A stretch of 20,386 bases of DNA, from positions 1 through 20,386 of the forward strand of contig DATJXG010000101.1 of NCBI GenBank assembly GCA_035500455.1, written 5' to 3'. The translations under genes were made by a program, and so were the position numbers. The notes under the pieces were generated by a model. That model ran no database searches. It saw only the letters and a list, made by a program, of their open reading frames with translations, and was not told the DNA's origin. Source of the stretch: DATJXG01 sp035500455. GTDB lineage: Bacteria > Acidobacteriota > Terriglobia > Terriglobales > Acidobacteriaceae. Below, piece by piece: positions 16,201-20,386 of this stretch (positions are counted from its first letter, which is position 1; each line of letters opens with the position of its first letter).

Positions 16201-16307
16201 CGATCGTGATCGTGGCGGGATTGGTTTCGCGGTTGTTTATCGGGTTTTTCGTGAATCCGGTGCTGTATCAGATGGTGGCGCGGAATGGGGATGTGTTGCA
16301 GGTGTAG
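13224..16307 (+). CDS. CusA/CzcA-family heavy-metal-type RND efflux permease
   Basis: The 1027 residues match the usual length of HME-RND pumps. The protein opens with the first membrane helix (RFVVLIFTAFITIGGVMSFR) and the typical PVDAYPDLAPPQVELITQWP. The proton-relay helix reads GAIDFGIVIDGTVVMMENIY, with Asp393, Asp399 and Glu406 corresponding to the D/D/E triad of CzcA (402/408/415). PFIGGEFMPHLDEGALWVRA and LKSSLAVKVYGDDLNVL are typical porter-domain blocks. Inner-membrane trimers with this layout export metal ions through adaptor and outer-membrane factor. Where CusA has a Met (NRIDMLTTGIKS) this protein reads AVDEALTGLKSS, which argues weakly against Cu/Ag specificity. The substrate is unknown. 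The pump lies between its adaptor and an ECF-sigma cassette. Confidence 0.97.
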   Translation: MIHRIVQAALRQRFVVLIFTAFITIGGVMSFRRMPVDAYPDLAPPQVELITQWPGHAAEEVERLITLPLELEMNGVPHMEVMRSISLYGLSDVILTFSEDTDSYFARQIVFERIADAELPEGVAPSMAPLFSPSGLVYRYVLESPDRTPQELKTIEDWVVERAYRSVPGVADDSGFGGRVMQYQVLLDPARIYGYHLTVPQVVAALSANNSNAGGGFYSQGGQFYYVRGIGLLRDTDDIGNVVVGQNHGAPVRVRDIGEVTIGHAPRLGEFGFQKNDDAVEGVILMLRGDQTQNVLKRVEAKTEELNHGILPPDVKVKPFYDRSDLVKLTTDTVENNLLRGMVLVLIVLVFFLVSFRAAIIVALTIPLSLLFAFIVLHAHDVAANLLSIGAIDFGIVIDGTVVMMENIYRELALREGHEYHLPEIILLAAKDVDRPIFYSVAVIIAGYLPIYALSGPSGKLFHPMAETMSFALIGALILTLTLVPVLASYWFKNGVREKQNRWFEWMKEKYATQLDWALDRPKTTMLIATLIFGATLLLVPFIGGEFMPHLDEGALWVRATMPYTISFEEASSIAPQIRQILMSYPQVTLVGSELGRPDDGTDPTGFFNCEFYVGLKPYKDSAWSGEVSTKEELIASINKKLTAFPGIIFNYTQPAEDAVDEALTGLKSSLAVKVYGDDLNVLQDKAVQIRNVLAKVPGFTELTVVRELGQPSLLIDVDRDKIARYGINVADVEAVIEAAVGGQAVTQVIQGEKLFDLVVRMQPQFRSSATSIGNLLVGAPDGEQIPLSQLAKIQQGNGASFIYRENNSRYIGVQYSIEGRDLERAVDDGQAAVRKVVSLPQGYRLEWGGEYSQFLEARAQLDVIGPLAVVVIFMILFALYGNFKFPVSIALGVIMTEPVGALVALKLTHTPFSVSSVLGLLALLGVSVETAVILVSYINKLRQEGMGIRQATREASLLRLRPIMMTALVACLGLLPAALSTGIGSDTQRPFAIVIVAGLVSRLFIGFFVNPVLYQMVARNGDVLQV

Positions 16308-16530
16308 GCTGGTGCGCTTTTGTCAGAAGGCGAGAGATGCCACAGCGGCTAAAAGCCGCGTCCATTAGGCACTCTGATGGCACGGCTGGAAGCCGTGCCC
16401 TTCCACGGTGCCGCCCAGGTCAATTGAGTCCCAGCCTCTCAGGGTGACGGTTCATCTTGTAACCGAACGTGAGGATGCACATTCGAGTCCAAGAAGAACA
16501 GGCGGAGTCTTTCTGCAAAATGTGGCTCTC
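16308..16530 (+). repeat. Repeat-containing gap between pump and ECF sigma gene
   Basis: This non-coding stretch has two perfect hairpins: GCGGCT-AAA-AGCCGC (16345-16359) and GGCACGGCT-GGA-AGCCGTGCC (16379-16399). The second is followed by TTCCACGGTG (16401-16410). The same ten bases occur at 13068-13077 next to the hairpin unit in the adaptor-pump gap, so both gaps seem to carry members of one dispersed family. Without a T-run they are poor intrinsic terminators, though they could slow or end pump transcription. Confidence 0.6.
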
Positions 16531-16561
16531 TGTAAACCTTGCCCGCGGAAAATCGTCCATA
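16531..16561 (+). promoter_or_regulatory. Candidate ECF-type autoregulatory promoter
   Basis: TGTAAAC (16531-16537) and CGTCCATA (16554-16561) are separated by 16 bases. ECF sigma factors commonly use an AAC-containing -35 and a CGT(C/A)-containing -10 with about 16-17 bases between. The element lies 21 bases before the GTG start of the ECF sigma gene, the expected place for autoregulation. Confidence 0.45.
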
Positions 16562-16582
16562 CTGATAGCAGGATAAGTAAGC

Positions 16583-17161
16583 GTGGAGACAGCACTGACG
16601 ACGGCGTTGACGGCCCCTGCGCAAATGATTGCGCCCGCTGCGAGCGCAGACTTCGGCGAATTTGTGCGCCTGCATCAGCGGCGGGTGTATCGCGTCATCT
16701 CGTTGCTGGTAAAAGACGAAGATGCCGCCGACACGCTGACGCAGGAGTGCTTCCTGCGGGCCTACCAGAACCTGACGAAGTTTCGCGGGGAGTGCCGGGT
16801 GGAGACGTGGCTGCTGCGGATCGCGGTGAATCTGGTGCGCGATCACGTCAAGAACCGGCGGTCTTCGTTCTGGAGAAAGCTGATCGGCCTGGACGAGGCG
16901 GATGAAGCTACGCCCATCGCGGCGGCGCAGGCTTCTCCGGAACGGGCCGTGCTGGCGCGGGCGGAATTGCAGGCGGTGCTGGCGGCCACGGAGTTGCTTT
17001 CGCCGCAACAGCGGGCCGTCTTCCTGCTGCGGTTTGTGGAGGAGATGTCACTGGCGGAAATTGCGGAAGTTTTGGGAGTGCGAGTAGGCAGCGTGAAGGC
17101 GCAGCTGTTTCGCGCCCTGGGCAGCGTGCGGCAGGCGATGAAGGAGCAGCAATGGAGATAA
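16583..17161 (+). CDS. ECF-family RNA polymerase sigma factor
   Basis: The 192-residue product has the two-domain ECF layout. Sigma region 2 spans about 24-93 (FGEFVRLHQRRVYRVISLLV, DAADTLTQECFLRAYQNL and ETWLLRIAVNLVRDHVKNR). Sigma region 4 spans about 138-187 (LLSPQQRAVFLLRFVEEMSL, then AEVLGVRVGSVKAQLFRAL). Regions 1.1 and 3 are absent, as expected. The start is a GTG with a poor GGAT-type ribosome site; an ATG at codon 15 would still keep both domains. It overlaps the anti-sigma gene by 10 bases, so translation is coupled. A good ECF-type promoter lies just upstream. With the anti-sigma and sensor-like genes it forms a CnrH-like regulatory unit next to an RND efflux operon, which is its probable target (inferred). 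Confidence 0.93.
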   Translation: METALTTALTAPAQMIAPAASADFGEFVRLHQRRVYRVISLLVKDEDAADTLTQECFLRAYQNLTKFRGECRVETWLLRIAVNLVRDHVKNRRSSFWRKLIGLDEADEATPIAAAQASPERAVLARAELQAVLAATELLSPQQRAVFLLRFVEEMSLAEIAEVLGVRVGSVKAQLFRALGSVRQAMKEQQWR

Positions 17162-17706
17162 CACCACATCTGAGCGACCGGGAGATGGCTGAGTTGCTGG
17201 CGGCGCCGCCCGCGGGCGTGGATCCGCACCTGGAGATGTGCGACTCCTGCCTGGATGAGGCCAGCCGCCTGCGCGAGGGACTGCGGGGGCTGCGGGCGGA
17301 GAAACAGAAGGCGGAAGAGTTCTGGACGCGGCAGCGGCAGGCAATCGGAGCCAGAGTTACGAGCGTGGAATCTGCGAGGCCGGCTGGCTGGCGGCCGCTG
17401 TGGCTGGGTGTGGCGCTTGCTTGTGCGGCGCTGCTGGCGGCGGTTTTGTTGCCGAGGCGCGCGCACGCCCCGACGAGTGCCGCGACTGTACAGACCCAGG
17501 CCATGCAGGATCATGCGCTGCTGGTGGAGGTGGAAGAGTCGCTGGCGCAGGATGGGCCGGATGCTTTGCAGCCCGCCGCCATCCTGGCGAGCGAGATCAG
17601 CCCGCAGGATTTTGCGGTTGCCTCCGGCGATGCAAGTTCGGCACAACCAAGTTCGACACAACCAACTTCGGCCGACCAAGTTCGACAGAACAGGGAGAAA
17701 AAGTAA
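17152..17706 (+). CDS. Putative membrane anti-sigma factor with zinc-finger-like N-terminus
   Basis: The 184-residue product starts with a short cytoplasmic domain. His26-x3-Cys30-x2-Cys33 (HLEMCDSCLDEASRL) is the core of the zf-HC2/ZAS anti-sigma motif. A charged helical stretch (about 38-64) leads to a single membrane helix near 83-101 (PLWLGVALACAALLAAVLL), then a periplasmic tail of about 80 residues. This fits an anti-sigma factor that holds the ECF sigma at the membrane until a periplasmic signal arrives. The tail ends in a low-complexity Ser/Gln/Thr/Pro segment coded by a tandem repeat. Overall similarity beyond the motif was not recognised, so the call rests on motif, topology and position. 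The start ATG overlaps the sigma stop, and GGAG lies inside the sigma gene just before it. Confidence 0.82.
   Translation: MEITPHLSDREMAELLAAPPAGVDPHLEMCDSCLDEASRLREGLRGLRAEKQKAEEFWTRQRQAIGARVTSVESARPAGWRPLWLGVALACAALLAAVLLPRRAHAPTSAATVQTQAMQDHALLVEVEESLAQDGPDALQPAAILASEISPQDFAVASGDASSAQPSSTQPTSADQVRQNREKK
17634..17691 (+). repeat. Degenerate 15-bp tandem repeat at the 3' end of the anti-sigma gene
   Basis: Copies are AAGTTCGGCACAACC (17634), AAGTTCGACACAACC (17649), AACTTCGGCCGACC (17664) and AAGTTCGACAGAAC (17678). The first two differ at one base; the third and fourth are 14 bases, so the frame shifts relative to the unit. They encode the Ser/Gln/Thr-rich C-terminal tail. Confidence 0.75.
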
Positions 17707-17709
17707 CCA

Positions 17710-18408
17710 ATGAAAATCAACCTGGTGAAAATGACGCGGTACGCATTGTGGTGTTTGCTGCTCACGCCGTTCAGCGCGTTCGCCCAGGATACTGCAGTGC
17801 CCGATCCGCCGCCGGCGCGCGGCATGATGGGAGAGCACATGATGAAGGGCCAAATGATGGGCGGCGGACGCACCATGGGGCCGGCGGGCGAGCGCGGGCC
17901 GATGGGGAAGTGGTGGAAGAATTCCGATGTCGCCCAGAAGCTGAAGCTTACCGATCAGCAAATCCAGCAACTGGACAAGAAATTCTATGACCATCGGTTG
18001 AAGCTCATCGACTATCAGGCCGACACCGAGAAGCAGGATTTCAAGCTGCAGGCGCTGCTCGATGAAGACAATCCCGATGAAGCTCAGGTCGGGGCGCAAG
18101 TGGACCAGACACTGGCGGCGCGCGGCAAGCTGGAACGCGAGTTCACCATGATGGGGCTTGATCTGCGCAAGGTGCTGTCGGTGGAACAATGGAAGCAGTT
18201 GCAGGCCATCCGCAAGGAGCGAGGGGGCCCGATGTTTCGTCCGGGCGGAGACATGGGGCCGGGTCGCGGAATGCGGCACCCGGGGATGGATCACCCGGGA
18301 ATGGAACATCCTGGTATCGCCCCGCCAGCTCCGCCGTCCGGGGCTGACGCTTTGCCGGCCGCGCCGGACGCAGTGCCCGCGGCTGCGCCCGCTCCTCCGG
18401 GAGACTGA
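17710..18408 (+). CDS. Spy/CpxP/CnrX-like periplasmic protein with Met/His-rich segments
   Basis: The 232-residue product has a signal peptide (YALWCLLLTPFSAFAQ), placing it in the periplasm. A Met/Gly-rich stretch (about 38-56, MMGEHMMKGQMMGGG) precedes a helical core with two LTxxQ-like motifs (LTDQQ near 80 and LSVEQ near 156), the hallmark of Spy/CpxP and related heavy-metal-resistance proteins. The C-terminus has an HPGM-type repeat (about 190-202) that could bind metal, then an Ala/Pro-rich tail. It starts three bases after the anti-sigma stop, so it is co-transcribed with it. In Cupriavidus CnrYXH the equivalent partner CnrX senses Co/Ni and controls the anti-sigma. A sensor role here is inferred; a Spy-like chaperone is the alternative. 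Confidence 0.78.
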   Translation: MKINLVKMTRYALWCLLLTPFSAFAQDTAVPDPPPARGMMGEHMMKGQMMGGGRTMGPAGERGPMGKWWKNSDVAQKLKLTDQQIQQLDKKFYDHRLKLIDYQADTEKQDFKLQALLDEDNPDEAQVGAQVDQTLAARGKLEREFTMMGLDLRKVLSVEQWKQLQAIRKERGGPMFRPGGDMGPGRGMRHPGMDHPGMEHPGIAPPAPPSGADALPAAPDAVPAAAPAPPGD

Positions 18409-18411
18409 GTC

Positions 18412-18438
18412 GTTCCGAGACTGCGGGCGCCACGGAAC
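18412..18438 (+). terminator. Weak hairpin after the Spy-like gene
   Basis: GTTCCG (18412-18417) and CGGAAC (18433-18438) form a 6-bp stem with a 15-base loop just past the stop codon. The sequence after it is CTCTTAC, not a T-run, so this is at best a weak terminator. Confidence 0.25.
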
Positions 18439-18480
18439 CTCTTACGGCTGGCTGCCTCCGCTCCTCCAGTGATTGCACGC

Positions 18481-18522
18481 TTTGCCCCCGTTTCGCTCGG
18501 GGGACGGGGCAAACCCCGTCCC
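18481..18522 (+). repeat. Overlapping alternative hairpins upstream of purQ
   Basis: GGGACGGGG (18501-18509) and CCCCGTCCC (18514-18522) form a perfect 9-bp stem with a CAAA loop. TTTGCCCC (18481-18488) can instead pair with GGGGCAAA (18506-18513), and CCCCCG (18485-18490) with CGGGGG (18498-18503). The stems exclude each other. They resemble the other dispersed palindromes in the window and lie 50-90 bases before purQ. No T-run follows. A regulatory role is unproven. Confidence 0.55.
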
Positions 18523-18571
18523 TACACGGGCGTGCTAGACTGAAAAAAATTCTCTTGCATCGAGGCGCGCG

Positions 18572-19267
18572 ATGAAATTCGGCGTGATCGTCTTTCCCGG
18601 TTCTAATTGCGATCAGGATGCGTTCTGGACGGTGCAGCAGGTCGCGAAGCAGCCGGTGACATATTTGTGGCACGAATCGCACGATCTGCAGGGCTGCGAT
18701 GTGATCATCGTTCCCGGGGGATTCGCCTACGGCGATTATCTGCGCACGGGAGCGATCGCCAGGTTTTCTCCAGTGATGGAGTCGGTGCGGAAATTTGCCG
18801 ATGGCGGCGGGTTGGTGCTGGGTATCTGCAACGGCTTCCAGATTCTTTGCGAATCGGGGCTACTGCCGGGGGCGCTCATGCGCAACGCCGGGCTCAAATA
18901 CGTCTGCAAGCCGGTGCAGGTGCGGGTGGAAAACATCGATACTCCTTTTACGAACACATGCCGCAGGGGCGAAGTCCTGACCATTCCTATCGGACATATG
19001 GAAGGAAACTACTTCTGTGACGATGCCACGCTGGCGGAGTTGCAGCGCGAGCAGCGCATTGTTTTCCGCTACTGCAACGCGGAGGGTGAAATTACCGCGG
19101 AGGCGAATCCCAACGGCTCGCTGGAAAATATCGCGGGGATTTGCAGTCCCGGCCGCAACGTGCTGGGGATGATGCCGCATCCGGAGCGCGCCAGCGAACC
19201 GGAACTGGGCGGCACCGAAGGCCTTAAGATTTTCGAATCACTTACTTCAGTGATGGCAGGAAAGTAA
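18572..19267 (+). CDS. purQ: Phosphoribosylformylglycinamidine synthase, glutaminase subunit PurQ
   Basis: The 231-residue product matches the usual length of PurQ. It is a class I glutamine amidotransferase: it opens with MKFGVIVFPGSNCDQDA and has VPGGFAYGDYLRTGAIA (47-63). The nucleophile is Cys86 in LGICNGFQIL, and His203 and Glu205 are in MPHPERA. It supplies ammonia from glutamine to PurL for conversion of FGAR to FGAM in purine synthesis, working with PurS in the small-subunit type of complex. The ATG has GAGG six bases upstream. No other purine gene is in the window: the neighbours are the Spy-like gene and an oxygenase gene, so it appears detached from purS/purL here, although these could lie elsewhere in the genome. 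Confidence 0.98.
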   Translation: MKFGVIVFPGSNCDQDAFWTVQQVAKQPVTYLWHESHDLQGCDVIIVPGGFAYGDYLRTGAIARFSPVMESVRKFADGGGLVLGICNGFQILCESGLLPGALMRNAGLKYVCKPVQVRVENIDTPFTNTCRRGEVLTIPIGHMEGNYFCDDATLAELQREQRIVFRYCNAEGEITAEANPNGSLENIAGICSPGRNVLGMMPHPERASEPELGGTEGLKIFESLTSVMAGK

Positions 19268-19422
19268 GTACACTCCGCGCAGCGGACGATTTCCACAGGA
19301 ATTTCCGGAATTCGTAAATTACCTCTTCCCCCGATGTCCGATTTTTGTTAGCCTTGCCTCTCCCCCGTCGGCTTTACCGGACTGTCAGCGCTGGATCCTG
19401 AGTACTTGGTAGGAGCCTGGCA
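19268..19422 (+). other. Intergenic region between purQ and oxygenase gene
   Basis: The 155 non-coding bases are locally AT-richer (about 19285-19350) than their surroundings. AGGAG at 19411-19415, seven bases before the next ATG, is a good ribosome binding site. No terminator with a T-run and no confident promoter was found. Confidence 0.4.
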
Positions 19423-20386
19423 ATGACGGCGAAGGAAGTTCTTTCCAATCTTTCTGGCGCGCTGCTGAGTGACGAACGCATCCTCAGCCTGCGTGAAAAA
19501 GAATTGCTGGCCAGATTGTGGCAGCGGGCCAGTGTCCAGTCGCCCGGCAATGATCAATTAGCCGAGACAATCGCTCACACGGTAGGTGAAGTTGTGGCCC
19601 AGCGTGCCTACGGCATTCTGGGCAGCAGCATCGCTCAGCAGCTCACGGAACATCCGGCCTGGGGCCTTCCAGAAGGCTCCAGGGTGTGGGCGCAGTCTCC
19701 GAAGCCACCCGGACCTCATCCGTCGCCTGAACCGCCGAGCCCGCTAGGCTCGCCTGAGCCACCGAGCCCGCGTAAGTCGCCGGAGCCGCCAAGCCCCCGT
19801 CCGTCGCCGCATCCAGCCCCGGGGTCCCCCGAGCCGCCGAGCCCGCTGGGCTCGCCTGAACCACCGAGCCCGCGTAAGTCGCCGGAGCCGCCAAGCCCCC
19901 ACCCTTCGCCACATCCAGCTCCGGGGTCGCCCCAACCGCCGAGCCCGCTGAAATCGCCGGAGCCGCCGAGCCCAAAGATGATGGCGCGGAACGAACCATG
20001 GTCTTCGACAGAGGCAGCGCGCCCCGAAGGTGGCGTGGCTGTCCTCGAGATGCCGGAGATCGCTTATGCCCAGTGCGTGGTGCTAGACGAATTCCTGGCG
20101 CCGGCGGAGTTGAAGGAATTGATGCACGACACGCTGGCGCGGGAGGCGGAATTCAAGGTCAGCGAAGTGGTTTCACCCGGTGTGCAGGGCGGCGCGGTTG
20201 ACTTCGAGTACCGGCGCTCCCGCGTTCTCATGGAGCTGGGGAGGTACGAGAGGCTGATCGTGGACCGCATCAACGCGTGCCTGCCACGAGTGCTGCGGCA
20301 ACTCGGGAGGGAGCCATTCCGCATCTCACGGATTGAGGCACAGATTACCGCCAGCGGCGACGGCGATTTCTTCCGCTGGCACACCG
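19423..20386 (+). CDS. 2-oxoglutarate/Fe(II)-dependent oxygenase with repeat linker, 5' part (runs off right edge)
   Basis: The frame is open for 321 codons to the window end. It begins with AGGAG seven bases before the ATG. Residues 1-95 form an unrecognised, probably helical region (ILSLREKELLARLWQRA, then VGEVVAQRAYGILGSSIAQQL). Residues 101-185 are a Pro/Ser-rich linker of SPEPPSP units coded by a 102-bp tandem repeat. From about 210 the sequence resembles a prolyl-4-hydroxylase-type 2OG-Fe(II) oxygenase (CVVLDEFLAPAELKELM, then RISRIEAQITASGDGDFFRW). His320, the first iron ligand of the H-x-D motif, is the next-to-last complete codon in the window; the Asp, distal His and Arg lie beyond it. 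The substrate is unknown. Such enzymes hydroxylate protein prolines or small molecules. Whether the protein's own proline-rich linker is a substrate is only speculation. Confidence 0.78.
   Translation, partial: MTAKEVLSNLSGALLSDERILSLREKELLARLWQRASVQSPGNDQLAETIAHTVGEVVAQRAYGILGSSIAQQLTEHPAWGLPEGSRVWAQSPKPPGPHPSPEPPSPLGSPEPPSPRKSPEPPSPRPSPHPAPGSPEPPSPLGSPEPPSPRKSPEPPSPHPSPHPAPGSPQPPSPLKSPEPPSPKMMARNEPWSSTEAARPEGGVAVLEMPEIAYAQCVVLDEFLAPAELKELMHDTLAREAEFKVSEVVSPGVQGGAVDFEYRRSRVLMELGRYERLIVDRINACLPRVLRQLGREPFRISRIEAQITASGDGDFFRWHT
19723..19977 (+). repeat. 102-bp tandem repeat (2.5 copies) with 27-bp sub-repeats in oxygenase linker
   Basis: Unit 1 is 19723-19824, unit 2 is 19825-19926 and a partial third copy is 19927-19977. 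Each unit encodes 34 residues: three nine-residue SPEPPSPxx blocks (ending LG, RK and RP or HP) and a seven-residue SPHPAPG. Units 1 and 2 are almost identical in protein and differ mostly by third-position changes in DNA, so the array looks recently expanded but under protein-level constraint. Confidence 0.85.

Noticed and set aside
16843..18309. 488-codon open frame antisense to the sigma, anti-sigma and Spy-like genes
   Set aside because: It has low-complexity composition, no start signal, and lies opposite three well-supported genes.
18481..18522. Intrinsic terminator or purine riboswitch upstream of purQ
   Set aside because: No T-run follows the stems, and neither the purine riboswitch core nor another known riboswitch pattern was found.
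19643..19999. 118-codon minus-strand open frame with Ala/Gly/Ser repeats, resembling a repeat protein
   Set aside because: The repeats are the complement of the SPEPPSP linker array in the oxygenase gene, which has a good ribosome site and a recognisable domain after the linker.

Overview
The window is about 20.4 kb of GC-rich, densely coded bacterial chromosome. Several features suggest a member of the Acidobacteriota (Terriglobia): a PAP2-Wzi fusion, an UpxY/NusG-type antiterminator in front of a Wza-like exporter, a CusA/CzcA-type efflux operon, and short dispersed palindromes carrying CTCGCTTCGCTCGG or GGGGCTAAAGCCCC cores. That placement is an inference; there is no rRNA or other phylogenetic marker here apart from purQ. 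No tRNA, rRNA, CRISPR array or transposase was seen.

Region 1 (1-8910, all minus strand) is a surface-polysaccharide locus. In transcription order it holds a NarL/LuxR-type response regulator, a stand-alone receiver-like protein that has lost its phosphorylation residues, an UpxY/RfaH-like NusG paralogue, a 1220-residue Wza-type export protein with about seven SLBB-like units, a fused PAP2 phosphatase/Wzi outer-membrane protein, and the N-terminus of a Wzz/GumC chain-length determinant running off the left edge. The roughly 210-base leader between the antiterminator and the exporter contains two strong hairpins, a reasonable place for antiterminator action.

Region 2 (9299-10189) is a class III-like polyphosphate kinase 2 gene, divergent from the LuxR regulator across about 390 non-coding bases.

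Region 3 (10364-18408) is a metal- or envelope-stress efflux cassette: outer-membrane factor, lipoprotein adaptor, CusA/CzcA-family RND pump, then an ECF sigma factor, a zinc-finger anti-sigma factor and a Met/His-rich Spy/CnrX-like periplasmic protein. The order C-B-A then sigma, anti-sigma, sensor parallels the Cupriavidus cnrYXH-cnrCBA system with the regulatory genes at the other end. A good ECF-type promoter lies just upstream of the sigma gene. The adaptor-pump and pump-sigma gaps are filled with dispersed repeats.

Region 4 (18572-20386) has a lone purQ and then the 5' part of a 2-oxoglutarate/Fe(II) oxygenase gene, open at the right edge. Its protein has an unrecognised helical N-terminus and a Pro/Ser linker built from a 102-bp tandem repeat.

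The most promising targets are the efflux/sigma cassette as a possible self-contained metal-responsive system, the repeat-linked oxygenase, and the hairpin leader of the polysaccharide operon.
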